DNA from: Agrobacterium albertimagni AOL15
GTDB taxonomy: Bacteria > Pseudomonadota > Alphaproteobacteria > Rhizobiales > Rhizobiaceae
Direction: 5' to 3'
NCBI RefSeq assembly: GCF_000300855.1
Contig: NZ_ALJF01000016.1
Location: forward strand, 1-64,000
DNA length: 64,000 nucleotides
Made by a program: the position numbers and the translations under genes. Below, piece by piece: positions 29,010 to 37,447 of this stretch; positions within the stretch are counted from its first letter, which is position 1, and each line of letters begins with the position of its first letter. Below the pieces are notes generated by a model, which saw only the letters and a list, made by a program, of their open reading frames with translations, did not search any database and was not told where the DNA came from.

Positions 29010-30164
29010 TCAGTTCCCTGACATGGGGAAGCGCTGCAAAGACACGGTATTGCCATCGCTGAACGCCAGGCCTTCGCGCTCGAAGGCCTCGCGGATCGCG
29101 CTGAGCGAAGCTGGCCGTGTCGAACGCTCCCCCTCCCCCTCGATCCGCCTGATCGACGAAACCGATACGCCGGACTGCCGGGAGAGGTCTTCCAGGGTCC
29201 ATTGCAACATGGCCCGTCCCGCCCGGATCTGCATCGGGGTCACCGTGGGATCGGTGGCAGAGCCGCCATTGCCCAACATGGCGAAGTCCTGATGCCGGAT
29301 GATCATGCCCAGCCATTCATGCGAGCGTCCGCCCTTGTGGAGGACCGGCACCGCGCGAGCATGAAACCATTCATATTCACCGTCCGCACGGCGGATGCGC
29401 TGATTGGACCTGTAGGGGGAGAGCGAGGTCACGGCCTGTTGCCAGGCGGCGCTCACCGCGTCGCGATCATCCGGGTGAACCGCGCTCAGCCAGTTCCCGT
29501 CAAGCATGTCTGATTCACGCTGCCCGGTGAGCGTCGCCCATCCATGAGAAAACACGGGCTCGCCAGCCGCCGTCGCGCGCCATTCCATGGTTGCGACTGT
29601 GCCGATCAATGCTCTGTAGCGGCCGGTGCTTTCATCCAGCGCCTGACGGCTCTCATGCTGTTGCGAGACGTCCTGCAGCAGACCGATGGCGCGGGCCGGT
29701 CGTTGCTCGGCGTCGAGCACCACTTCGGATCGAAACTCGATCCAGCGCACGGTCCTGTCACCGCGGATGATGCGGAAATTCCGGTTCACCGGCACGCCGG
29801 AGCGTATCAGCGACCAGATATCCTCGCAGTATGTGCGATCCTCGGGGTGCACCTGATCGATCAGGTCGATCATTCGGAACGGTCGGGCCTGCTCGAGCCC
29901 GATCACGCGCAGGAGACCCGGGCTGCAGCTGCATTGACCGGTGATGAGATCACAGGTCCAGAAGCCGGTATTGCCGTGTTCTTCCACGAGTTTCAGGAAA
30001 TGGGTGGACGAAACGCCTGATATCTTCCTTCCGGCTGCAGACGCGTCTCCGTCTTGTCCGGAAGAAGCATCACCCAGGGCGGTATCAAGAAAAGTTCTCA
30101 TTGCTGTTCGGCAAAGTCCATCATGCGTCCGACGGGAAAGGCCTCGAGCTTGGCCTGTTGGCAT
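29010..30164 (-). CDS. PAS-PAS protein with C-terminal XRE-type helix-turn-helix
   Basis: 384 residues. Two PAS_3-type domains, about 55-170 (VHPEDRTYCEDIW; FRIIRGDRTVRWIEFR) and 183-295 (VHPDDRDAVSAAW; QRIRRADGEYEWFHAR), are followed by an Xre-like DNA-binding domain about 308-375 (IRAGRAMLQWTLEDLSRQSG; SVSSIRRIEGEG). No kinase, GGDEF or receiver domain. It looks like a one-component regulator that senses a ligand, redox state or light through PAS and binds DNA directly. The ATG at 30164 has AAGGGAAAAG before it; Met22 is an alternative. Convergent with the TadG-like gene. Confidence 0.82.
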   Translation of the reverse strand: MPTGQARGLSRRTHDGLCRTAMRTFLDTALGDASSGQDGDASAAGRKISGVSSTHFLKLVEEHGNTGFWTCDLITGQCSCSPGLLRVIGLEQARPFRMIDLIDQVHPEDRTYCEDIWSLIRSGVPVNRNFRIIRGDRTVRWIEFRSEVVLDAEQRPARAIGLLQDVSQQHESRQALDESTGRYRALIGTVATMEWRATAAGEPVFSHGWATLTGQRESDMLDGNWLSAVHPDDRDAVSAAWQQAVTSLSPYRSNQRIRRADGEYEWFHARAVPVLHKGGRSHEWLGMIIRHQDFAMLGNGGSATDPTVTPMQIRAGRAMLQWTLEDLSRQSGVSVSSIRRIEGEGERSTRPASLSAIREAFEREGLAFSDGNTVSLQRFPMSGN

Positions 30165-30353
30165 CTTTTCCCTTGAACGCGGACGCTAGCGAGGCCGAAG
30201 TCTGCCGACAAGTGTGAAATGAAAGATTGTTCGGAACGCGTGTCGCCTAAGTCACCGCCGCATGCATCAGCAAAGACGCAGGCAGCAGGCTTGTTGTTGT
30301 CGCACGATCATGGCAGGAAGCTTGCAGACGAGCATCACGAGAGAGCCATTAGC

Positions 30354-30527
30354 ATGTCGAACGTCATCAAGTTCGAGCGCCCGCCCGAAGAAAAGCCGCC
30401 GAAGCCGAAAGCCAGTCTTCCCCCTTCGATGCGGAAAATCCTGATCTGGGCAGGGATCGTCGCGGCTTTCGGGCTTGCCTGGGCCTATTTCACGCTCTTT
30501 GGTGGCGGCGCTGCGGCGCCGGCTTGA
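30354..30527 (+). CDS. Small single-pass membrane protein, 57 residues
   Basis: Short basic-proline N-terminal half (KFERPPEEKPPKPKA) and one membrane helix at about 28-50, ending in GGGAAAPA. ATG with GAGAG ahead. A 45-residue upstream extension has low-quality sequence and is left out. No recognised family. It is convergent with kdgK (10-bp gap). Coding status is supported by the clean charge-then-helix pattern and the ribosome site, but it is not certain. Confidence 0.6.
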   Translation: MSNVIKFERPPEEKPPKPKASLPPSMRKILIWAGIVAAFGLAWAYFTLFGGGAAAPA

Positions 30528-30537
30528 GCCAATCCTT

Positions 30538-31458
30538 TCAGACCGGCTTCACAGCGTCCGGAACCAGCGCTCCCCGGGCGCCGATCACTCTGCCCGCCAG
30601 TCTGGCACCGGCACAGACCGCATCCTGAACCGATGCGCCTTTCAGTTCTGAAGCGAGATAACCCGCGTTGAAACTGTCCCCGGCAGCGGTCGTATCAACG
30701 ACATGCTCGATCGATGGGACCGAGAAGCGGGAGACTTCACCACTGCTGGCAGCAAATGTGACGTCATCGGCTCCGTTCTTGACGATGACCCTTCGAGCCC
30801 CTTCCGCCTGATAACGTTTCGCCGTCGCCGTCGGATCGGCGTCGCCAAACCATGTCGCCTCGTCCTCGAATGACGGGAGGCAGAGGTCACTGACAGCCGC
30901 GGCGCGATGCACCCAGCCGCGCATGGTCTCCGGATTGTCCCAGAGACGTGGCCGCAGATTGGGGTCGAAGACAACAGTGCCGCCCTTGCCCGCGAACTGG
31001 CCGAGCGCCTCGATCAGCGTCAGTCGATCCTGGTTCGAGAGAATGGCCAGGGTGATACCGGACCAGTAGGCGAGATCCGCACCGTCGAGCGCAAGGTGGA
31101 GGGCTGCAGGATCACTCGCGAGCCGCTTTGCGGCACTGTCGTTGCGCCAATAGGTGAAACTGCGCTCGCCGTTCTTCAAGGTGATGTAGTAGAGCCCGAT
31201 CGTCTTGTCGGCCAGGCGACGGACATGCTCGGTCCCGATGCCCTCATTGTTCAGGAAATCCACCATCCTGTCGGAGAGCCCGTCGGTGCCGACGGCGCTC
31301 ACATAATCGACCTGCCAGTCCTTCCCCAGACTCTGACGCAGGTAATAGGCGGTGTTCAGCGTATCTCCGGCAAAACCCATGCTGAGGGTGCCGGGCGAAC
31401 CCGTCTCCGAAAGCTCGCCCATGCATTCGCCGATCGATACGATCCGTCCCATCTTCAT
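30538..31458 (-). CDS. kdgK: 2-keto-3-deoxygluconate kinase
   Basis: 306-residue PfkB-family sugar kinase (EC 2.7.1.45) that phosphorylates 2-keto-3-deoxygluconate to KDPG for the Entner-Doudoroff aldolase. Signature DTTAAGDSFNAGYL near 250-263 holds the catalytic Asp. FAGDTLNTAYYLR near 30 and YITLKNGERSFTYWR near 92 are KDG-kinase features. It lies 28 bp after kduD in the gntR-kduD-kdgK operon, which supports the substrate assignment. No KDPG aldolase is in the window. Confidence 0.92.
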   Translation of the reverse strand: MKMGRIVSIGECMGELSETGSPGTLSMGFAGDTLNTAYYLRQSLGKDWQVDYVSAVGTDGLSDRMVDFLNNEGIGTEHVRRLADKTIGLYYITLKNGERSFTYWRNDSAAKRLASDPAALHLALDGADLAYWSGITLAILSNQDRLTLIEALGQFAGKGGTVVFDPNLRPRLWDNPETMRGWVHRAAAVSDLCLPSFEDEATWFGDADPTATAKRYQAEGARRVIVKNGADDVTFAASSGEVSRFSVPSIEHVVDTTAAGDSFNAGYLASELKGASVQDAVCAGARLAGRVIGARGALVPDAVKPV

Positions 31459-31486
31459 CCCCCGCCTTGTCGCTTCCCGTTCCTAC

Positions 31487-32242
31487 CTAGCGCGCCAGCC
31501 ACCCGCCGTCGACGGGCAGGATCGTGCCATGCACATAAGCCGAGGCATCTGAGGCAAGGAAAACTGCGGCACCGCCGAGTTCCTCCGGATTGCCCCAGCG
31601 GCCTGCCGGGATCCGGCCGAGAATGTCGGTGGACCGCTTCGGATCTTCCCGCAGAGCCGTCGTGTTGTTGGTGACGAAATAGCCCGGCGCAATCGCGTTC
31701 ACATTGATGCCCTTGTCGGCCCATTCACAGGCTAACAGACGGGTGAGACCCGCCAGGCCGCTCTTGGACGCCGTGTAGGAGGGGATGCGGATGCCCCCCT
31801 GGAAGGAGAGCATGGACGCGATGTTGATGATCTTGCCGCGGGAATTGGGGATCATGCGCTTGGCAGCAGCCTGAGAAAGGAAGAAGGCCGTCTTCAGGTT
31901 GACGTCCATGACCGCGTCCCAGTCGGCCTCGGTGAAATCGATGGCATCGGCACGCCGGATGATGCCCGCATTGTTGACGAGAATATCGACGGAGCCGAAA
32001 GCGGATACCGACGCTTCGACGATGTCGTCGACCGGATCGATGGTCGACAGATCGGCGGAGAAGGAGGCGAAACGTCCACCTGCAGAGGCAATCATGGCCT
32101 CGGTTTCGCTCATGCCCGATCGGCCGACGCCGAGAACAGCGGCACCAGCAGCGGCCAGTGCCACGGCAATGGCTTGGCCGATACCTGTGTTTGCTCCGGT
32201 GACGATGGCCGTGCGGCCCGAAAGGTCGAAGGAAGGTTTCAT
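31487..32242 (-). CDS. kduD: 2-dehydro-3-deoxy-D-gluconate 5-dehydrogenase
   Basis: 251-residue classical short-chain dehydrogenase (EC 1.1.1.127). NAD motif TGANTGIG at 15-22, NNAG near 92, catalytic Ser near 142 (INIASMLSF) and Tyr/Lys in SYTASKSG near 155-160, ending in VDGGWLAR as KduD does. Reduces the diketo product of unsaturated uronates to 2-keto-3-deoxygluconate, the substrate of the next gene's kinase. The isomerase KduI is not in the window. Confidence 0.9.
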   Translation of the reverse strand: MKPSFDLSGRTAIVTGANTGIGQAIAVALAAAGAAVLGVGRSGMSETEAMIASAGGRFASFSADLSTIDPVDDIVEASVSAFGSVDILVNNAGIIRRADAIDFTEADWDAVMDVNLKTAFFLSQAAAKRMIPNSRGKIINIASMLSFQGGIRIPSYTASKSGLAGLTRLLACEWADKGINVNAIAPGYFVTNNTTALREDPKRSTDILGRIPAGRWGNPEELGGAAVFLASDASAYVHGTILPVDGGWLAR

Positions 32243-32284
32243 GATGCTGCTCCCGGAATATCTGGAAAGGATCGCCTGTTCGAT

Positions 32285-33019
32285 CTAGGCGTCGATGAAA
32301 AGCTCGGGATCGAGATCCCCGATATCGTCCAGCTCCTCGGTCATGCGGCCGATATGCTGGCTCATGGCCAGTACCGCCGCGCCGTCGTCGCGGACACGGA
32401 TCCCGTCGATGATCGCTGCATGCTCGGCAATGACGATATCCAGCCGCCCCGTGCGAGGCAGTGTGATGAAACGATAGCGGTCGATATGGACCTTGACCTG
32501 CGCGATGACAGTCCAGATTCCGGGGTAGCCGGCGATATTGGCGATCAACTGGTGGAATTCGGTGTCGATCCGGTGGAAGAGCGGAATGTCACCGGCCTCG
32601 GCCGCCTCTATCAAGGCCGACTGATTGTCTTCGAGCGAGCGCAACCGGCTGCCATCTTTCATCGCGGCAATGGCGAGCGAGACAGTGGTCGCCTCAAGCG
32701 CCTTGCGGATCAGGATCGCCTCGTAGAGCGCACGGCGGGGGATGCGGGAGACGAATGTGCCGGACTGGGGATAGATCTCGACGAGCCCCTCATCCGCCAG
32801 CCGCAGCAGGGCTTCGCGCACAGGCGTGCGGCTGACGCCGAAGCGCTGACCGAGCTGCTTCTCGTTCAGGGTGTCCAGCGGCTTCAACTGGAGGCGGACG
32901 ATTTCGTCCTGCAAGATCGCATGGATCCGGGTCGCGGCACGTCCGTCACGCGTTCGTCCGCGATGATGTTCGACGGGAACGGTGCGCATTTTTCCAGCGT
33001 GCTTCTCTGTCTCCGGCAT
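32285..33019 (-). CDS. GntR-family (FCD) transcriptional regulator of the kduD-kdgK operon
   Basis: 244 residues with wHTH about 25-90 (ILQDEIVRLQLKPLDTLNEKQLGQRFGVSRTPVREALLRL) shown in part by GVSRTPVREAL near 74, and an FCD domain about 100-230. First gene of the operon with kduD and kdgK, so probably a repressor sensitive to ketodeoxygluconate or a related acid. A 22-bp inverted repeat lies 12 bp upstream of its start, placed for self-control. Confidence 0.9.
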   Translation of the reverse strand: MPETEKHAGKMRTVPVEHHRGRTRDGRAATRIHAILQDEIVRLQLKPLDTLNEKQLGQRFGVSRTPVREALLRLADEGLVEIYPQSGTFVSRIPRRALYEAILIRKALEATTVSLAIAAMKDGSRLRSLEDNQSALIEAAEAGDIPLFHRIDTEFHQLIANIAGYPGIWTVIAQVKVHIDRYRFITLPRTGRLDIVIAEHAAIIDGIRVRDDGAAVLAMSQHIGRMTEELDDIGDLDPELFIDA

Positions 33020-33031
33020 CGCACCCTCCCA

Positions 33032-33053
33032 ACTGAAATATTAGTATATCAGT
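33032..33053. promoter_or_regulatory. Candidate operator of the gntR-kduD-kdgK operon
   Basis: ACTGAAATA and TATATCAGT are inverted arms matching in 8 of 9 positions with a 4-base spacer, 12 bp before the regulator's start codon. An AT-rich dyad at this place fits GntR autoregulation. Confidence 0.5.
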
Positions 33054-33252
33054 TTTCGAGGCGTGTAAATGTCGGGGCAGCTTCGTCTACAGGCGTCTCG
33101 TTTTGTTTTTGCGCTGCAGAACTGGCGACACCATGCCCCCCTGCCCTGCTTCGCGACGTCAACCTCGTGGGATGGCCGCACCGAAGCCTGCACTCAGAGG
33201 CGCCCGCTGGTCATCGTGAATGCGGTACCGCCGAGCCAGCCCGTCAGTAACC

Positions 33253-33879
33253 TCAGCTGAGACCCATATAGCGGCCGGGCTTGTGGTTGATGGCGAGGAT
33301 CAGATTCGCGATGGCAGCGCCCAGAACCGACAGCGCCAGCCGGTCGGCCGGCAGCACGAAGAATGCGATTGCGAGGATCGTCAGGTCGACGCCGAGCTGG
33401 AAGTAGCCGGCGCGGAGCCCTGTCTTGTCCTGCAGATACATGGCGAGGATGTTGATGCCGCCGAGACCTGTGCGGTGGCGGAAGAGCATCAGCAGCCCCG
33501 TGCCGATCAGTCCGCCGCCGATCACCGTGGCGTAGAGCGGATCGAGATAGGAAAAATCGATCCACTGGCCGTTCAGCTTCGACAGGATCGATACAAGGGC
33601 CACGGCGGTGAAGGTCCGGAGCGTGAAAGCCCAGCCCATGCGCTTTACCGCCAGGATGTAGAAGGGCAGATTGACGATGAAGAAGATCACCCCAAAGCCC
33701 CAGCCGCTTACATAGGACAAGAGCAGCGCGAGGCCGGCGCTCGATCCGACCGTCAGCATGGTCTCGGTATAGATCAGCGTTCCAAGCGAGACGAACATCG
33801 TGCCGGAAATCATCGCGAGCACGTCTTCATAGAGGCGATGGCGCTCGGCGCCCGCCTGATTCAAGGTTGTCGTGGTCAT
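33253..33879 (-). CDS. YitT family membrane protein
   Basis: 208 residues with about five membrane helices (20-45, 50-75, 85-105, 115-135, 160-195). The YitT pattern is visible: GTLIYTETMLTVGSSAGLALLL near 33-54 and a glycine-rich RTGLGGINILAMYLQDKTG near 135-154. Function of the family is unknown; a transport role is assumed. It starts 4 bp after the aminotransferase stop, so it is co-transcribed with it. Confidence 0.85.
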   Translation of the reverse strand: MTTTTLNQAGAERHRLYEDVLAMISGTMFVSLGTLIYTETMLTVGSSAGLALLLSYVSGWGFGVIFFIVNLPFYILAVKRMGWAFTLRTFTAVALVSILSKLNGQWIDFSYLDPLYATVIGGGLIGTGLLMLFRHRTGLGGINILAMYLQDKTGLRAGYFQLGVDLTILAIAFFVLPADRLALSVLGAAIANLILAINHKPGRYMGLS

Positions 33880-33883
33880 GATC

Positions 33884-35056
33884 TCAGCCCAGAAGCGGTT
33901 TCAGAACAGCGGCGACGCGCGGAATATCTTCGCTCTTCAAGCCCGCAATGTTGATGCGACCAGAGGTCGGCATGTAGATGCCGTGTTCCTTGCGGAGCGC
34001 CAGCACGTCGGCCTCCTTGAGCGGCAGGAGCGAGAACATGCCCTGCTGCTCGGCGATCTGCGGCGCCAGCTGCCAACCATCCCCGAGGGCTGCCGCCAGT
34101 TCGCGGCGGAGGCCATTGAGACGGTCGCGCATGCTGTTCAGCTCGTCGATCCAGTCCTGACGCAGGCTTTCGGTCGAGAGGATCGTTCGCACAACGGCCG
34201 CACCGTGATCAGGCGGCATGGAATAGCTGGTGCGCGCCATGGTCACGAGGTTCGAGCGGGCGATGTCGGCCGCATCCTGCGTCTCGGCGACAGCAAAGAT
34301 GGCGCCCGTACGTTCACGATAGATGCCGAAGGACTTGGAGCAGGAGACGGCAACCAGCGCTTCCGGCACTGCGGCGATGATCGTGCGCAGACCAGCGGCG
34401 TCTTCCTCGATGCCGGCGCCAAAGCCCTGATAGGCGGAATCGATCAGCGGTACGAGGCGACGCTCGGCGATCACCGCGGCCAGTTCTTCCCACTGGGCTG
34501 ATGTCAGCGTGGCGCCTGTCGGGTTATGGCAGCTCGCATGAATAAGCACGGCATCACCACGCGGCGCACTGCTCAGCGCCTTCATCATGCTAGCGAAACG
34601 GACGTCCTGGGTCGGCACGTCGAAATAGGGATAGGTCTCGACGCTGAGGCCGGTGGCGCCGAAGATACCGGCATGGTTCGGCCAGCTGGGCAGGCCGAGA
34701 TGGATGCGGCCGCTGCCCGCGCGGGCAATGAGATCCGAGGCGAGACGCAGCGCGCCCGAACCGCCGGGGGTCTGAACGCCCGCGGCGAACTTGCCCTGTC
34801 CCTTGCCGCCGACGAGATCCCAGAGCAGGTCGAGGAAGACCCGGTCACCTTCCGGCGCCACATAGGACTTGCTGTCCTGCTTCTCCAACAGCTCCTTCTC
34901 GGCTGCCTTCACCGAGCGCATGACCGGCGTGCGACCAAGATCGTCACGGTAGACACCGACACCGAGGTCGATCTTGTCGGCGCGATGATCGGCATTGTAG
35001 AGCCCGATCAGGGCAAGCAACGGGTCATTGGGCTGGGAGGCGAGCTTGTCGAACAT
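33884..35056 (-). CDS. Aromatic amino acid / aspartate aminotransferase
   Basis: 390-residue class I aminotransferase of the enteric TyrB/AspC type. PLP lysine Lys241 in SCSKSFGIYRERTG, NPTG near 178 (SCHNPTGATLT), SAYQGFG near 210. Transfers amino groups between aromatic amino acids or aspartate and 2-oxoglutarate (EC 2.6.1.57/2.6.1.1); which is preferred cannot be read. Divergent from an Lrp-type regulator, which probably controls it. Confidence 0.9.
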   Translation of the reverse strand: MFDKLASQPNDPLLALIGLYNADHRADKIDLGVGVYRDDLGRTPVMRSVKAAEKELLEKQDSKSYVAPEGDRVFLDLLWDLVGGKGQGKFAAGVQTPGGSGALRLASDLIARAGSGRIHLGLPSWPNHAGIFGATGLSVETYPYFDVPTQDVRFASMMKALSSAPRGDAVLIHASCHNPTGATLTSAQWEELAAVIAERRLVPLIDSAYQGFGAGIEEDAAGLRTIIAAVPEALVAVSCSKSFGIYRERTGAIFAVAETQDAADIARSNLVTMARTSYSMPPDHGAAVVRTILSTESLRQDWIDELNSMRDRLNGLRRELAAALGDGWQLAPQIAEQQGMFSLLPLKEADVLALRKEHGIYMPTSGRINIAGLKSEDIPRVAAVLKPLLG

Positions 35057-35222
35057 CGGGGACCTTCGTCAAAATGCGATTGTGTTGGACGAGAGATATC
35101 AAGTTTGCCGCGCAAAGTCTCTGCGGATTTCATGTCCGGCACCAACTGAACTTAAGACACATTGCCAGAAATGGTATTTTGACGATAGAATTTTGCGTAA
35201 TTATGGACAGTAGAGATCGACA

Positions 35223-35693
35223 ATGGAAGCTGAGAGCGCGACCCTGGACAGGATCGATCGAAAGATCATCGCCTGCCTTCTGGACGATGCGAGCCTGAAC
35301 AATGCAGAACTCTCCGAGCGTGTCGGGCTGACCGCGGCTCCCCTTTCGCGCCGGCTTGCCCGTCTCTATTCGAGCGGGATCATCCGGCAGGCAATCGTCG
35401 TCGATGCGCCGCGGGTGGGCCTGGGCTTGCAGGCCTTCGTGGAAATCACTCTCGATCGCACGACGCCGCAGGTCGGCGAGCGTTTCATCGACCATGTCGG
35501 CAAACTGCCGGAAGTGGTGGAGATTCATGCCGTTGCCGGCGGCTTCGATTTTCTCCTGAAAATCTCGGTGCGCGACATGACGGACTACAAGCGCCTGATC
35601 TGGCAGGAGTTCGATCGTCTGGCCGAGATCAAGACAATCAGGTCGACGATGGTGTTCGACAGTCCGAAGATCTCCTACGGCTATCTGCCGTAA
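35223..35693 (+). CDS. Lrp/AsnC family transcriptional regulator
   Basis: 156 residues: N-terminal HTH about 8-55 (LDRIDRKIIACLLDDASL; LSERVGLTAAPLSRRLARL) and a C-terminal RAM ligand/oligomer domain about 70-150. The divergent neighbour is an amino acid aminotransferase, so an amino acid ligand is likely. The 166-bp intergenic region is AT-rich near its own start. Ends in a strong bidirectional terminator. Confidence 0.9.
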   Translation: MEAESATLDRIDRKIIACLLDDASLNNAELSERVGLTAAPLSRRLARLYSSGIIRQAIVVDAPRVGLGLQAFVEITLDRTTPQVGERFIDHVGKLPEVVEIHAVAGGFDFLLKISVRDMTDYKRLIWQEFDRLAEIKTIRSTMVFDSPKISYGYLP

Positions 35694-35696
35694 GAA

Positions 35697-35721
35697 AAAG
35701 GGCGCCCTGTCGGCGCCCTTT
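35697..35721. terminator. Bidirectional terminator between the Lrp gene and dppF
   Basis: AAAGGGCGCC / GGCGCCCTTT, 10-bp perfect stem, 5-base loop, with an A-rich left flank, so it works for both the rightward regulator and the leftward dipeptide operon. Confidence 0.85.
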
Positions 35722-35748
35722 GTCATTGCATCAAGCTTCAGAAAGCTA

Positions 35749-36600
35749 TCAACCGGCCGCCGTTGCCAACCGACGCTTGGCCATACGGGCGCGGATCGAT
35801 TCCACATCGGCACGTGGCGTCGCGGCAAACAGCGTGCGCGTGTATTCGTGCTGCGGATCCGAGAAGACCGCATCGCGCGTGCCGTATTCCACGGCCTCAC
35901 CGTAGTACATCACCATCACCTCGTCGGCGATGTAGCGCACGACCGAGAGGTCGTGGCTGATGAAGACATAGGTCAGGCCGAACTCTTCCTGCAGGTCGGC
36001 AAGCAGGTTCAGGACCTGAGCCTGGACCGAGAGGTCGAGCGCGGAAACGGGTTCGTCGAGCACGAGCAGCTTCGGATTGAGCATCAGTGCACGGGCGATC
36101 GCGATACGCTGGCGCTGGCCGCCCGAGAACATGTGCGGGTAGCGGTTGTAGTGCTCAGGCCCCAAGCCGACCTTGACCAGCATCTCGGTTGCGCGTTCGC
36201 GACGTTCCGCAGCGCTCATCTTGGTGTTGATGAGCAGCGGCTCGCCGAGCACGTCGCCGATCTTCTGGCGCGGATTGAGCGAACCATAGGGGTTCTGGAA
36301 AACGATCTGCACTTTCTGGCGCATGTCGGCGGTCAGATGGCCCGGACGGGTATCGACCTTCTGGCCGTCGATCAGCAATTCACCCGCCGTCGGCTCGTCG
36401 ATGAAGGTCAGAATGCGGGCAAGCGTGGACTTGCCACAGCCGCTCTCGCCGACGATGGCGAGCGTCTCGCCCTTGTCGAGCTTGAAAGAGACGCCCTTCA
36501 CCGCATGGACGATCTTGTCGTCCTTGAACATGCCCTGCGGCACGCGATAATCGCGCTTGATGTCGCGGATCTCGAGCATCGGGGTTTGTGTGGTGGTCAT
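35749..36600 (-). CDS. dppF: Dipeptide ABC transporter ATP-binding protein
   Basis: 283 residues of the DppF/OppF class. Walker A GESGCGKST near 57, signature FSGGQRQRIAIARAL near 157, Walker B LLVLDEPVSALD near 178, and the C-terminal oligopeptide/dipeptide extension. Overlaps the preceding dppD by 4 bases. One of two non-identical ATPases that power the DppBC channel. Last gene of the operon. Confidence 0.93.
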   Translation of the reverse strand: MTTTQTPMLEIRDIKRDYRVPQGMFKDDKIVHAVKGVSFKLDKGETLAIVGESGCGKSTLARILTFIDEPTAGELLIDGQKVDTRPGHLTADMRQKVQIVFQNPYGSLNPRQKIGDVLGEPLLINTKMSAAERRERATEMLVKVGLGPEHYNRYPHMFSGGQRQRIAIARALMLNPKLLVLDEPVSALDLSVQAQVLNLLADLQEEFGLTYVFISHDLSVVRYIADEVMVMYYGEAVEYGTRDAVFSDPQHEYTRTLFAATPRADVESIRARMAKRRLATAAG

Positions 36601-37445
36601 GCGGCACCTCCCGTTTCAGCGGCGGCCAGGAAGTCGGAGACCGTCGTCAGGCGGTCGCCGGTGGCGTTTTCCGGAAGTGCGGAAAGCAGCGCACGGGTAT
36701 AGGGGTTCTTCGGGTTTTCGAAGAGCGAGAGCACGTCGGCTTCCTCCATCTTCTTGCCCTTGTACTGGACGATGACGCGGTCGGCGGTCTCAGCCACCAC
36801 GGCCATATCATGGGTGATCATGATCAGACCCATGCCGGTTTCCGTCTGGATTTTCATCAGAAGGTCGAGGATCTGCTTCTGGATCGTCACGTCGAGCGCG
36901 GTTGTGGGCTCGTCGGCGATCAGGAGCTTCGGATTGCAGGCGATCGCGATCGCGATCATCACGCGCTGGCACTGGCCGCCCGACATCTGGTGCGGAAAGT
37001 GGTTTAGGCGTTCCGCAGGATCCGGCAGGCCCACCAGCTTGAAGAGTTCGATGGCGCGCTCGCGGCGCTCCTTCGCTCCAAGGCCCATGTGCAGGCGCAG
37101 GACTTCCTCGATCTGGAAGCCGACGGTGAAGCAGGGATTGAGGCTCGCCACCGGCTCCTGGAAGATCATGGCCACGTCCTTGCCGATCAGCTTGCGCCGT
37201 TCGGCGGCCGAGATCTTCTGGATGTCGCGCCCCAGGAATTCCATCTTGTCGGCGGTGATCTTCGCCGTCCAGGGCAGAAGGCCCATGACGGCGAGCATGG
37301 CGACCGACTTGCCGGAGCCGCTTTCGCCGACGATGGCCAGCACTTCACCCGGTGCGACAGACATCGACACTCCGTCGACGGCCTTGAACCAGCCACTGGC
37401 CGTCTCGAACTGGACGGTGAGGTTCTGAATCTCGAGAAGTGCCAT
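36597..37445 (-). CDS. dppD: Dipeptide ABC transporter ATP-binding protein
   Basis: 282 residues of the DppD/OppD class. Walker A GESGSGKSV near 40, signature MSGGQCQRVMIAIAI near 154, Walker B LLIADEPTTALD near 174. The cysteine and methionine in the signature region are unusual but not disabling. Two bp after dppC. Confidence 0.93.
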   Translation of the reverse strand: MALLEIQNLTVQFETASGWFKAVDGVSMSVAPGEVLAIVGESGSGKSVAMLAVMGLLPWTAKITADKMEFLGRDIQKISAAERRKLIGKDVAMIFQEPVASLNPCFTVGFQIEEVLRLHMGLGAKERRERAIELFKLVGLPDPAERLNHFPHQMSGGQCQRVMIAIAIACNPKLLIADEPTTALDVTIQKQILDLLMKIQTETGMGLIMITHDMAVVAETADRVIVQYKGKKMEEADVLSLFENPKNPYTRALLSALPENATGDRLTTVSDFLAAAETGGAA

Positions 37446-37447
37446 GA

